From: Virgibacillus doumboii
GTDB lineage: Bacteria > Bacillota > Bacilli > Bacillales > Amphibacillaceae
Reading direction: 5' to 3'
Assembly (NCBI RefSeq): GCF_902806455.1
Contig: NZ_CADCWQ010000001.1
Location: 1,798,001-1,862,000, forward strand
DNA: 64,000 nucleotides
In this document: positions 17,341 to 24,708 of the stretch, one piece after another
Position numbering within the stretch: the first letter of the stretch is position 1
Layout: the number at the start of each line of letters is the position of its first letter
The notes under the pieces: model-generated
Database searches by the model: none
Told to the model about the DNA's origin: nothing
The model's input: the letters and a program-made list of their open reading frames with translations, nothing else
Position numbers and translations under genes: made by a program

Positions 17341-17970
17341 CTATACAGAAGTTCTTCTCCCCCAGCGAAAACCTGCCAAAGATACAGGATAGAGGAATCC
17401 GGTAAAAACAATACAGACCATAATGAACGGAAAGCTGAGCAATGGTGCGAACCACTCATAAGGTATTATCCTAAACAAAATCAGGTACATAAATAATAAA
17501 TTCGGCACTATCGATAACATAAACGTGCGCCGCAAAAGCTTTCGCCCGCCATCACCGAATTCCTTTCCTATCTCATAACCAAGCAGGCCCCAGAACATAA
17601 TATAGCCAACCATAATGATGAATGGTATATTGGTAAGTCGGGCCCAGAGAACCTCTACCCATTCCCAGTGAAGATAGTTATAGAAGAGGGTAAACACGAT
17701 GCCGCCAACAAAAATACCAACATTCAACAGAACAAACAACCATTGCATCCTACTCGGGGTGACCGTCTCCTGGTGCCATTGCTGGGCTAACTCCTGCGGT
17801 AAACCAATCCGCTGTGTAAGTTCATCGTATAATTTTTCTGGGTCATACGATTCTTCGTGCAGTAACTCCTCTATATGTAGTCGGTAATCCTCCATGATTT
17901 GTTTTTTATCAGGATGATTTCTGAGCGCTGTCTCAAGCTCCAGGAGGTACCTTTCGACCTGTTCGGTCAT
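17341..17970 (-). CDS. HAAS-domain (DUF1700-like) membrane protein
   Basis: The 209-residue protein has a cytoplasmic N-terminal HAAS-type helical domain (about residues 1-65, with [12 protein letters not shown] and [11 protein letters not shown]) and four or five transmembrane segments. HAAS proteins are regularly encoded next to PadR repressors and are thought to be anti-regulators or membrane partners. The start overlaps the padR stop by four bases (ATGA), indicating coupled translation. Confidence 0.85.
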   Translation of the reverse strand: MTEQVERYLLELETALRNHPDKKQIMEDYRLHIEELLHEESYDPEKLYDELTQRIGLPQELAQQWHQETVTPSRMQWLFVLLNVGIFVGGIVFTLFYNYLHWEWVEVLWARLTNIPFIIMVGYIMFWGLLGYEIGKEFGDGGRKLLRRTFMLSIVPNLLFMYLILFRIIPYEWFAPLLSFPFIMVCIVFTGFLYPVSLAGFRWGRRTSV

Positions 17971-18308
17971 GATTCATTTCTCCGGATCAAGTTATTCATT
18001 ACCTGCACATAACGATGCCATTCACTTGTCCGCTCCTCGAGAATCCCCTTGCCCTGATCAGTGATCCGGTAATACTTCCTGGCTGGCCCCTTCTCCCGAT
18101 TCTGCCAGTAACATGCAATATATTCCTGCTTCTCCAGTTTGTGAAGTGCGGGATATAATGTGCCTTCCTTTATTTGAAAATTATGGTCGCTGCGCTGATC
18201 CATCTCTTTCACAAGTTCATATCCATACATATCCCGTTCGTTAAGCAATTGCAGGATTAGAAGGGATGTACTCCCTTTAACAAGCTCCCGATTAAACATA
18301 TCTTTCAC
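17967..18308 (-). CDS. PadR-family transcriptional repressor
   Basis: The 113-residue PadR winged-helix protein has the usual [21 protein letters not shown] start, the wing sequence [18 protein letters not shown] and [10 protein letters not shown]. The short C-terminal helix is for dimerisation. It is the first gene of the PadR-HAAS-DUF4173-isoprenyl transferase operon and probably represses it: an inverted repeat ACCTA-N7-TAGGT lies directly in front of the gene, downstream of a good promoter. Confidence 0.93.
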   Translation of the reverse strand: MKDMFNRELVKGSTSLLILQLLNERDMYGYELVKEMDQRSDHNFQIKEGTLYPALHKLEKQEYIACYWQNREKGPARKYYRITDQGKGILEERTSEWHRYVQVMNNLIRRNES

Positions 18309-18310
18309 CT

Positions 18311-18362
18311 ACCTAGAAATATTAGGTATCTTTACTATAACGGTTGAAATGGTATTTGTAAA
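18311..18362 (-). promoter_or_regulatory. padR promoter and candidate operator
   Basis: On the minus strand TTTACA (18362-18357), 17 bases and TATAGT (18339-18334) form a sigma-A promoter. The palindrome ACCTA-N7-TAGGT (18311-18327) falls just after the -10, over the first transcribed bases, a position suited to repression by the PadR protein itself. Confidence 0.65.
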
Positions 18363-18407
18363 GAACTGTGAACCTCTCCAACTAATCGCGTTGCAATTTG
18401 ATGGAGC

Positions 18408-18580
18408 ATCCCAAAAATACAAATGATTTATAGGATTTTCCTCCTTCAGTGATCGTTGCTTTGTTCGCTATGAACCGAGTCTTACACAATCTCCAGAGGC
18501 GTTGATTATACTGTTTGGGCGGGACCTCGACCTACAGTTTATCTATCGTTTATGCAGTTGGGCTGAGATCCATTTGGTCC
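18408..18580 (-). ncRNA. Candidate omega RNA (reRNA) of the TnpB element
   Basis: In this family the guide-scaffold RNA overlaps the 3' end of tnpB and runs to the right end, with the guide taken from flanking DNA. The segment after the stop codon holds a GC-richer stretch (GTAGGTCGAGGTCCCGCCC on the minus strand) that I recall as conserved at this place in related elements. It ends at the hairpin at 18408-18436. Bases just below 18408 would be the guide. The boundaries are estimates from family architecture. Confidence 0.5.
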
Positions 18581-19713
18581 AGTCCAGCCTTTTCGATGTT
18601 AAGCGCCGCATTATGATCACGGTCGAGTATGGTTCCGCAATCCTTACAGATATGCGTGCGAATAGAAAGTGACTTTTTCACTTTTTTGCCACAGCCTGAA
18701 CAGTTTTGACTGGTGTAATGGGGTTTTACTTTAACTAATACACCGCCATTTCGTTCACATTTATATGCTATCATATTACGAAAATTGCCCCATCCGGCAT
18801 CGTGAATGGATTTTGCTAAATGGCGGTTTTTAACCATATTTTTGATTGTTAAGTCTTCCACGAAAACCATGCTGTGATCATTCGAAATACGGAAGCTTTG
18901 CTTGTGATGAAAATCCCTGCGTTGATTCGCCACTTTTGTATGGATTTGTTGCACTTTTTCCAGTTGCTTTTTCCAGTTTTCGGAACCTTTTTCTTTACGT
19001 GATAATTTTCGTTGCATACGTTTGAGTTTCTTTTCCTCTTTACGCAGGAATTTTGGATTTTTAATTTCTGTTCCATCAGACAGGACGGCAAACTTTTTGA
19101 TGCCAACATCAATCCCGGTTGTACTATACTCACTACCAGTAGCCGTTTGATTTACGTGTTTTTCAACACTAAAAATCGCAAACCAACGGCTTCCTTGGCG
19201 TTTGATAACAACTTGTTTAACTGTTCTATCCAGTTTTCGGTGGAGATTGATTTTAAGCGAACCTAATTTAGATAAGCGAAGATTCCCGTTGTCATCAAAC
19301 GAAGCAGCATAACGAACAGGTCGCATACCAATCTTGCCTGTTTTCTTGTTCTTCACTTTTTGCATGCCAATCCCAAATTGTGTAAAGGTAATAGAGTTAT
19401 AATCTTTGTATTTCTTTTGTTTTGGATACTTTGCATCTCCTTTGAAAAACTTATCAAACGCTTTTTCCAGTCGAAAAAATACCTCCTGTAACGGTTGGGA
19501 GGGAATACTTTTCAAAATAGCAAATTTCTTCTTATCTTTTGTTTGTTGCTTTTGTAAGTTGTAACGTGACAACCCCTTTTTATGTTTTTTATAATAATGT
19601 TGTTTATCAAAGAGTGCAGAGTTGTACTGCTGGCGACAGATGGATATCCAGCTATCTAATAGTTGTATTTGCCTTTCAGTTGGGTATATTTCGTACTTGT
19701 AATTTAGTATCAT
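18550..19713 (-). CDS. tnpB: TnpB RNA-guided nuclease (OrfB, IS200/IS605 family)
   Basis: The 387-residue TnpB appears complete. It has an N-terminal HTH/OrfB region (MILNYKYEIYPTERQIQLL), RuvC-I TGIDVGIKKFAVL (D202), RuvC-II MVFVEDLTIKNM (E286), a zinc ribbon with CSGCG and CKDCG (C338, C341, C356, C359), and RuvC-III LDRDHNAALNI (D366). All three catalytic acids are present, so it is probably an active guided nuclease. TnpB proteins cut the donor site after excision and so help the element persist. It is transcribed from its own promoter (TTTACA-N17-TAAACT), with a LexA-box-like sequence over the start point. Confidence 0.93.
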   Translation of the reverse strand: MILNYKYEIYPTERQIQLLDSWISICRQQYNSALFDKQHYYKKHKKGLSRYNLQKQQTKDKKKFAILKSIPSQPLQEVFFRLEKAFDKFFKGDAKYPKQKKYKDYNSITFTQFGIGMQKVKNKKTGKIGMRPVRYAASFDDNGNLRLSKLGSLKINLHRKLDRTVKQVVIKRQGSRWFAIFSVEKHVNQTATGSEYSTTGIDVGIKKFAVLSDGTEIKNPKFLRKEEKKLKRMQRKLSRKEKGSENWKKQLEKVQQIHTKVANQRRDFHHKQSFRISNDHSMVFVEDLTIKNMVKNRHLAKSIHDAGWGNFRNMIAYKCERNGGVLVKVKPHYTSQNCSGCGKKVKKSLSIRTHICKDCGTILDRDHNAALNIEKAGLDQMDLSPTA

Positions 19714-19728
19714 CTGCCGCCACCATCC

Positions 19729-19776
19729 AGAACATGTGTTTGTATTTAGTTTACATTACTTTATACATTTTGTAAA
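19729..19776 (-). promoter_or_regulatory. tnpB promoter with LexA-box-like sequence at the start point
   Basis: On the minus strand TTTACA (19776-19771), 17 bases and TAAACT (19753-19748) form a good promoter. AGAACATGTGTTTG (19729-19742) matches CGAACRNRYGTTYG at 13 of 14 positions and covers the expected transcription start. The promoter is convincing; LexA binding is tentative. Confidence 0.5.
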
Positions 19777-19900
19777 GTTCAGTTTATTATTTGGCAAATA
19801 ATAAAAGCCATTCATCCCCCACTAAATCCGATAGATTTTGAAGGGGAATTCTGGCTGATTTATGTTAAATATTATTGATTAGCTTCTTCTGGATTTGCGT

Positions 19901-20206
19901 TTAAGGTGGAGTTTCAAAAAATACTCTAATAAATTCCATAATAAAGGCGAAAAAATATAAACATATAGGCAATGAATTCACAACTAAAGCAAAAATTCTT
20001 TTGATAAATTTTTCTTTGCTAAACATTGAAACAACACTCAAATGAACACCAAATAATGAGCCATAAAAAGCAAGAAATGCAAAGTAACTTGAGACAGACT
20101 CCATATCCCCGGCCGAAGCTCCTAAGTATAAAAAAAGTGATACAATAGTAACCAAAGCTGTAAAAAATGAGATTTTAGTGAATATATTTAGACTTTCCCT
20201 TTCCAA
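19901..20206 (-). CDS. Small membrane protein of unknown function
   Basis: The protein has 101 residues with three hydrophobic segments (about 12-32, 40-60 and 72-95) and basic residues between the second and third. I chose the TTG at 20206 because GGGGAGGG lies six bases before it; the longer in-frame start gives a hydrophilic N-terminal extension without a ribosome-binding site. I recognise no family. Confidence 0.6.
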   Translation of the reverse strand: MERESLNIFTKISFFTALVTIVSLFLYLGASAGDMESVSSYFAFLAFYGSLFGVHLSVVSMFSKEKFIKRIFALVVNSLPICLYFFAFIMEFIRVFFETPP

Positions 20207-20306
20207 ATATACCCTCCCCTTCCTTGAGGACTTGGTATCTCTTGTGTACATATGTATGAACGACGGACATTAGCAATGCTGGTTAATAATTCATATGATA
20301 AATCTA

Positions 20307-21344
20307 TTATTTATCTATCCCAAAATAATCTTCAATCGCTATTGTCACATCAAACGGACCCGACTCTTTATTTGAAGGTATAATCACTTTCAAGTCCAAA
20401 TCAGGATATACCGACGAACGGAAACTAACGCCCGGATCATATCCCATTAAATGATACTTATATACTCCATTATCCTTTTTGTTCATCCAAATACCGTAAC
20501 CATACTGCACTAAGTCGTTAACTTTAACGTGAGGCTGCAATAGTAGTTTGGTATATTTCTCACTTAACAACTCGTAGTTAAATAACGCATCCCATAATTT
20601 AATCATGTCTGGAGCCGTAACAAATGCTCCCCCATCGGCACTGCCTTTTGCGGGAATCGAGTAAATATTTGTTTTCCAGGTCCCGTCTGTTTTACTGTCG
20701 ATATATCCCAATGCAGTGTTGGCAGGAAGATAGTCCATGGAAAAATAACCTGAATCATTCATGCCGCATTGCTGAAATATTTCCGATTCAATATAATCGG
20801 TAAACCGAATACCTGTCTGTTTTTCGATGATTAGCCCCAAAACGATGTAACCGGCGTTATTATAGTGAAACCTTTCCCCGGGGTGGAACTTCATTTTGTT
20901 CGACTGAAATAAAGGTAGAAAATCATCAACCCCAGTCATCTGATAAACAGGCCGGTCTTTCCACAGCTCTTCATAGTCATCCATAACCTCTTCATCAAAA
21001 TAATCCGGTATTCCTGAAGTATGTGTCAAAAGATGGTGTATGGTTATATTCTCATCAAAATAAGGAAAATCAATAGTAAGACATTCGTTTAATCGGCTTT
21101 CAAATGTGATAAATCCTTTTTCAACAAGTTGACAAATTCCTATTGCAGTAAACAATTTGCAACCGGACGCAATCCCGAAACGAGTATGTATTTCATTGGG
21201 CAATTTTTCTGATCTGTTTGCATATCCATAAGCTTGACCGAAAATTATCTTCTCCGCTTTTTTAATATATACTGATCCGGAAAATCCCGCTTGATTACTT
21301 GAATCCTCGATAATACTATCCAAATTCGCCTTGTTTTTCATCAT
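20307..21344 (-). CDS. Beta-lactamase-fold serine hydrolase (class C/AmpH-like)
   Basis: The protein has about 345 residues and the penicillin-binding/esterase fold. The nucleophile motif SGCK (S-x-x-K in GIASGCKLFTAIG), YNNAGY (Y-x-N motif) and a late HLMGYDPG (H-x-G-like) are present. There is no signal peptide or transmembrane anchor, so it is cytoplasmic or non-classically exported; many such proteins are esterases or D-aminopeptidases rather than beta-lactamases. I chose the ATG at 21344, nine bases after GGGGG; a longer frame begins at a TTG that overlaps the upstream gene. A 25-base copy of its 3' end is found at 14587-14611. Confidence 0.87.
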   Translation of the reverse strand: MMKNKANLDSIIEDSSNQAGFSGSVYIKKAEKIIFGQAYGYANRSEKLPNEIHTRFGIASGCKLFTAIGICQLVEKGFITFESRLNECLTIDFPYFDENITIHHLLTHTSGIPDYFDEEVMDDYEELWKDRPVYQMTGVDDFLPLFQSNKMKFHPGERFHYNNAGYIVLGLIIEKQTGIRFTDYIESEIFQQCGMNDSGYFSMDYLPANTALGYIDSKTDGTWKTNIYSIPAKGSADGGAFVTAPDMIKLWDALFNYELLSEKYTKLLLQPHVKVNDLVQYGYGIWMNKKDNGVYKYHLMGYDPGVSFRSSVYPDLDLKVIIPSNKESGPFDVTIAIEDYFGIDK

Positions 21345-21378
21345 AAAAGTATTCCCCCGAAATCTAATTAGCTTTATA

Positions 21379-22020
21379 TTATTCTCTTTCAAATATCATT
21401 CTGGCCCCATAGGAAACAGGGCTTTCCTGTTTCAATAGTTCATTTCCATCAACCCCAACCCAATAATATTGAACATGTCCATCAAAATCCACTTCCAATT
21501 TCCAAGCCTCAACCAGTTCATTATGTTGTCGGGTTACCATTTCATTTGATACCACATTAATGTTTACCGTGATAACTTTTTCTTTTCCCGGATGAAATGA
21601 TGAAAGGGTTGCTTTGTATCCAAATTGCAATGGCAGCAACCGTATAATCATTTCTACGGTGTGCGTTTCAAATACCTGGGTTTTGATCGGAATCTTAGTT
21701 GAGTGATTTACTTCCACGTAAGAATCGTGATAGTTAACAGTTGTTGTTTCCCCGTTAGAAGTAACTTCATGATAAAGCGGCATAAAAGAATCTTTTTCGA
21801 CGATTGTCATTGCATTGATATTTCCAGCTTCTTCTGATTCCATAACTTGAATTCGTTTTAGATAATCCGTATTATTTCTCCGTTCGGCCACAATTTTTTC
21901 GGTTGTAACACCAGCTTTTTTTCTATCATTCTTTTCATCAATAAAAACTATTTTCTTGTCTTCCGATTCCGGAAAAGAAGACCAATAAACAGCTTGGTCG
22001 CCAGGCACAATTTCAGCCAT
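21379..22020 (-). CDS. DUF3108-like beta-rich protein
   Basis: The protein has about 213 residues. The start is fixed by GGGAGGAGG six bases before the ATG at 22020. It is mostly predicted beta strands, with no signal peptide or membrane segment visible. The pattern of EKDSFMPLYHE, a Y-rich middle and YYWVGVDGNELLKQE at the end resembles DUF3108 proteins, which form a lipocalin-like or MucB-like barrel of unknown function; I am only moderately sure. The gene lies just upstream of the serine hydrolase, whose start is 35 bases beyond its stop, so both are likely cotranscribed. Confidence 0.6.
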   Translation of the reverse strand: MAEIVPGDQAVYWSSFPESEDKKIVFIDEKNDRKKAGVTTEKIVAERRNNTDYLKRIQVMESEEAGNINAMTIVEKDSFMPLYHEVTSNGETTTVNYHDSYVEVNHSTKIPIKTQVFETHTVEMIIRLLPLQFGYKATLSSFHPGKEKVITVNINVVSNEMVTRQHNELVEAWKLEVDFDGHVQYYWVGVDGNELLKQESPVSYGARMIFERE

Positions 22021-22104
22021 ACACGTCCTCCTCCCCAACACGTTTTGTATTAACCTACCACTATATTGACTTACAATCAATACTTTTTACAAAAAATTGA
22101 AAAA

Positions 22105-22128
22105 ACGAACAGCTATTAAACTGTTCGT
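22105..22128 (-). terminator. Intrinsic terminator of the double-psi barrel protein gene
   Basis: The perfect 8-bp stem ACGAACAG / CTGTTCGT is followed by six T on the minus strand, nine bases past the stop at 22137. Confidence 0.85.
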
Positions 22129-22136
22129 TAGACGTA

Positions 22137-22784
22137 TTATACTTCACTGATATCAAATGAAATCACTCGATCTGTACTTGGATTATATATAACATTTCCC
22201 ATTACTGTGATTCTTTCCTGCGGTGATTGCAAAATAAATTCATACGATTCTTTTGTTTGTGAAGGTGAGACTTGCGTTTTCTGTATAAAATTATACTCTG
22301 TCACATTATAGTTAGGATATGCCAGTTGGGTAAGCTCAAGTAAATATTTTCCCCACTGCTGTTGTTCCAGCTCTGGAGAAGGGAGAATCTCGACATCAAT
22401 AACACCTTGCTGCGGGTTCGCCCCTAGTGCTTCAAATACTCGTTTATGCAGATTGATTTTATTTTGCGGGTAGCCTGGAACTTCATCCACTACCGTAACC
22501 AAAAGTTCTCTTCCGGTATTTCGGTTTCTTACTTTTATAGTCTGACCACATTGATATGGCGAATTTTCACCAACTGCTGCAGTCATATATTGGTTTTCCG
22601 ACCAGGGAATGCCACACTTTGTAACTTGTCCTCCCTCGGTCCACGTTGCCTGCCCTTGAATCGGTTGACGATATAAATGATTGAAATATGGATTTGTTAA
22701 ATAATATCGATTGTAATTGCAATATGGATAATGTGAAAAATATGCATAGTTCATATTTGAATAATATGGATTATTTGAATACAT
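22137..22784 (-). CDS. RlpA-like double-psi beta-barrel protein with Tyr/Asn-rich N-terminus and C-terminal DUF3889-like region
   Basis: The 215-residue protein has an N-terminal segment (1-42) unusually rich in Tyr and Asn (YSNNPYYSNMNY, PYCNYNRYY), as in spore coat or surface proteins. A double-psi beta-barrel domain follows (about 45-125: GQATWTEGGQ, CGIPWSENQY, VTVVDEVPGYPQNKINLHKRVFEAL). The C-terminal part (135-215) is DUF3889-like, as in B. subtilis YizB/YyaS relatives. There is no classical signal peptide. RBS AGGAGG lies before the ATG. A spore-coat or cell-surface role is inferred from composition only. Confidence 0.75.
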   Translation of the reverse strand: MYSNNPYYSNMNYAYFSHYPYCNYNRYYLTNPYFNHLYRQPIQGQATWTEGGQVTKCGIPWSENQYMTAAVGENSPYQCGQTIKVRNRNTGRELLVTVVDEVPGYPQNKINLHKRVFEALGANPQQGVIDVEILPSPELEQQQWGKYLLELTQLAYPNYNVTEYNFIQKTQVSPSQTKESYEFILQSPQERITVMGNVIYNPSTDRVISFDISEV

Positions 22785-22870
22785 GTTGGTCCTCCTGTCT
22801 AATCAAAACATTTTTGATAATGTATGCACATAAGGGGTTGGACCGTGACAGAAGTCTCCTTATAGTGTTC

Positions 22871-22884
22871 TTAGACAAGTCTAA
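22871..22884. promoter_or_regulatory. Perfect palindrome TTAGAC-AA-GTCTAA upstream of a small gene
   Basis: The palindrome is a 6-bp inverted repeat with a two-base centre. It lies six bases upstream of an ATATAATA -10-like sequence for the small gene at 22924. It may be an operator; no cognate regulator is adjacent. Confidence 0.4.
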
Positions 22885-22923
22885 TAGAAAATATAATAAA
22901 GAGAAGGAAAGGAGAGTGACGGC

Positions 22924-23070
22924 ATGAAGCAGTTTGATTGGCCTATGGTACTTTTTGCAGGGGTATCACTCGTACATGAATATTGGATTTTCTGGGGGCT
23001 CCCCAGGGTATATTACTGGGAAGTCAAACAATCATACGAAAACGAAGCGAACGATAAAAAGCTGGGTTAA
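22924..23070 (+). CDS. Small aromatic-rich protein of 48 residues
   Basis: This gene is short but has a good ribosome-binding site (GGAAAGGAG nine bases before the ATG), a -10-like ATATAATA upstream, and a terminator that begins inside its last codons. The protein starts MKQFDWPMVLF, has one hydrophobic stretch interrupted by HEYWIFWGLPRVYYW, and ends in a charged tail. The Trp/Tyr cluster suggests a membrane-interface peptide. I recognise no family. Confidence 0.6.
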   Translation: MKQFDWPMVLFAGVSLVHEYWIFWGLPRVYYWEVKQSYENEANDKKLG

Positions 23071-23080
23071 CCAGCCTTTT
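23056..23080 (+). terminator. Terminator of the small aromatic-rich gene
   Basis: The stem AAAGCTGG / CCAGCCTTT includes the TAA stop in its loop and is followed by TTTT. Confidence 0.7.
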
Positions 23081-23087
23081 ACCTAAA

Positions 23088-23753
23088 CTATTTTAATTTT
23101 TTTAGATATTTACTACCTTCGCGAACACTTAATTTCGGCAAACTGTTTTCCAAAATAAACTGATTTACAGATTCAGGGTTTGTTTTGGAATACTCTCTAA
23201 GCGCCCAACCAATTGCCTTTTGTATAAAAAATTCATTGCTGTCTGCATTGTGCAAAATGTAACGGTACAATAATTTTTCATCTGTATTTTCTTTATATTT
23301 TAATTGAAAAAGAATAGCTGAACGCCGGAGCCATAAATTATCTCCATGTGCCCATTTTTCGATTTTCTCTGGAATTACTTCAGGATATTCCCGGGCAATT
23401 TTTCCGACAGGCTTTTGGGCCAGCATATCAACGGTATCCCACCATGATTTTGATGTAATTATATCCTCAATAAAATTCAGATCATTTTTTTCCAATTTAT
23501 TTAATGACTTAGCAATATAGTCTAGCGCAGCATTCTGATATTCGCGTTCATCTTTTTTCCATAATTCCCGGACAAAGTCTTTTTGAAACGGACGTTTAAG
23601 AATTCCGCTTTCCTTGTAGTATTTCTTCATAATCTCTCGCCGCTCAGGTGTCTTAATTCCGAAGAACAAAAACTGTCCTTTCATATACTTCCCCATTGGA
23701 ACTGCTTGTTCCTCGTTCCGGTTTTCTTCAAATAATTGTATTAAATATTCCAT
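23088..23753 (-). CDS. AlkD-like DNA alkylation repair protein
   Basis: The 221-residue protein is built of HEAT-like helical repeats typical of the AlkC/AlkD DNA glycosylase superfamily. Conserved segments are KSWWDTVDMLA and WLRRSAILFQLKY (with the DNA-contacting Trp and Arg) and IQKAIGWALREYSKTNP near the C-terminus. AlkD removes 3-methyladenine and 7-methylguanine without base flipping. The neighbouring cysK gene is 19 bases upstream in the same direction, so they could share a transcript, although their functions are unrelated. Confidence 0.9.
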   Translation of the reverse strand: MEYLIQLFEENRNEEQAVPMGKYMKGQFLFFGIKTPERREIMKKYYKESGILKRPFQKDFVRELWKKDEREYQNAALDYIAKSLNKLEKNDLNFIEDIITSKSWWDTVDMLAQKPVGKIAREYPEVIPEKIEKWAHGDNLWLRRSAILFQLKYKENTDEKLLYRYILHNADSNEFFIQKAIGWALREYSKTNPESVNQFILENSLPKLSVREGSKYLKKLK

Positions 23754-23772
23754 TCCAATTGCTCCTTCAAAA

Positions 23773-24693
23773 TCAGCTGTCGAATAAATTCATACTTAAA
23801 TACCGCTCTCCTGTATCCGGTGCTATGCATAAAACCTTCTTTCCTTTACCGAGCCGTTTTGCAACCTTAATAGCTGCATATACTGCGGCTGCTCCTGATA
23901 ACCCGACAAACAAACCTTCAAGCTGGGGAAGTTTTTTATACATATCAACTGCATCATCATCTTCAATTTGCATTATTTCGTCAAAAACATCCGTGTTTAG
24001 TATGTCTGGGATGAATCCCGGGCTTGTACCAACTAACTTATGCTTACCTGGTTTTCCTCCAGAGAGTACAGGAGATCCTTCAGGTTCTGCAACAGTAATT
24101 TTCACATCCGGTATTTTCTCTTTTAACACTTCACCTGTTCCTGTTACAGTCCCGCCGGTTCCTGCTGTACAAACAAATGCATCCAACTCGCCGTCCATTT
24201 GATTATAAATTTCCAATGCGGTAGTTGTCCGATGGATATCCGGATTGGCAGAGTTTTCAAATTGCTGTGGTATAAAGCTTCCTGGTATTTTCCGCTGCAA
24301 TTCCTGAGCTTTTTCGATTGCACCAGGCATTTTTTCTTCACTTGGTGTTAGTACAATTTTTGCACCATATGCTTTCAATATATTTCTTCGTTCCCGGGTA
24401 CTATTGTCAGGCATAACCAGAATAGCCTTATACCCTTTTGCTGCAGCATTCATCGCAAGGCCTATTCCGGTATTTCCGCTTGTTGGCTCGATAATTGTAT
24501 CACCGGGTTTAATTAATCCTTTATCCTCTGCTGCTTTTATCATATTGTAAGCAGCGCGGTCTTTAACACTTTTAGTTGGATTATGGGATTCCAGTTTAAT
24601 ATAAACGTCAGCTCCGTCCTCAGGAATAATTTTATTTAGTCGAACAACTGGAGTTTCACCGATAAGCTCTGTCATATTCGCTGCTACTTTCAT
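23773..24693 (-). CDS. cysK: Cysteine synthase (O-acetylserine sulfhydrylase)
   Basis: The 306-residue fold-type II PLP enzyme has the PLP lysine in NPTKSVKDRAAYNM (K43 region), the substrate loop EPTSGNTGIGLA, and the phosphate-binding GTGGTVTG. It makes cysteine from O-acetylserine and sulfide. The sequence KLVGTSPGFIP in the active-site cap is typical of CysK. It follows the D-serine dehydratase gene by 15 bases; both use PLP and act in serine/cysteine metabolism. Among CysK paralogues in Bacillus (CysK, YtkP, MccA), this one cannot be assigned with certainty. Confidence 0.9.
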   Translation of the reverse strand: MKVAANMTELIGETPVVRLNKIIPEDGADVYIKLESHNPTKSVKDRAAYNMIKAAEDKGLIKPGDTIIEPTSGNTGIGLAMNAAAKGYKAILVMPDNSTRERRNILKAYGAKIVLTPSEEKMPGAIEKAQELQRKIPGSFIPQQFENSANPDIHRTTTALEIYNQMDGELDAFVCTAGTGGTVTGTGEVLKEKIPDVKITVAEPEGSPVLSGGKPGKHKLVGTSPGFIPDILNTDVFDEIMQIEDDDAVDMYKKLPQLEGLFVGLSGAAAVYAAIKVAKRLGKGKKVLCIAPDTGERYLSMNLFDS

Positions 24694-24708
24694 GTTATAC
24701 CAACCTTC

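Larger units (their letters stand above)
18408..19856 (-). mobile_element. IS200/IS605-family (IS1341-type) element carrying only tnpB
   Basis: The element is bounded approximately by an imperfect hairpin at the tnpB 3' side (ATCCCAAAAAT 18408-18418 with ATTTATAGGAT 18426-18436) and a hairpin at the 5' side (AGCCA 19806-19810 and CCCC with GGGG and TGGCT up to 19856). Such subterminal hairpins are the transposase TnpA recognition sites of this family. No tnpA gene is present, so it would need TnpA in trans. Exact ends cannot be fixed without an empty-site comparison. It sits between the padR promoter and a small membrane protein gene. Confidence 0.75.

Noticed and set aside
20307..21344. Calling the serine hydrolase a beta-lactamase resistance enzyme
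   Set aside because: It has the fold and motifs but no signal peptide, and most such cytoplasmic-looking homologues are esterases or peptidases.
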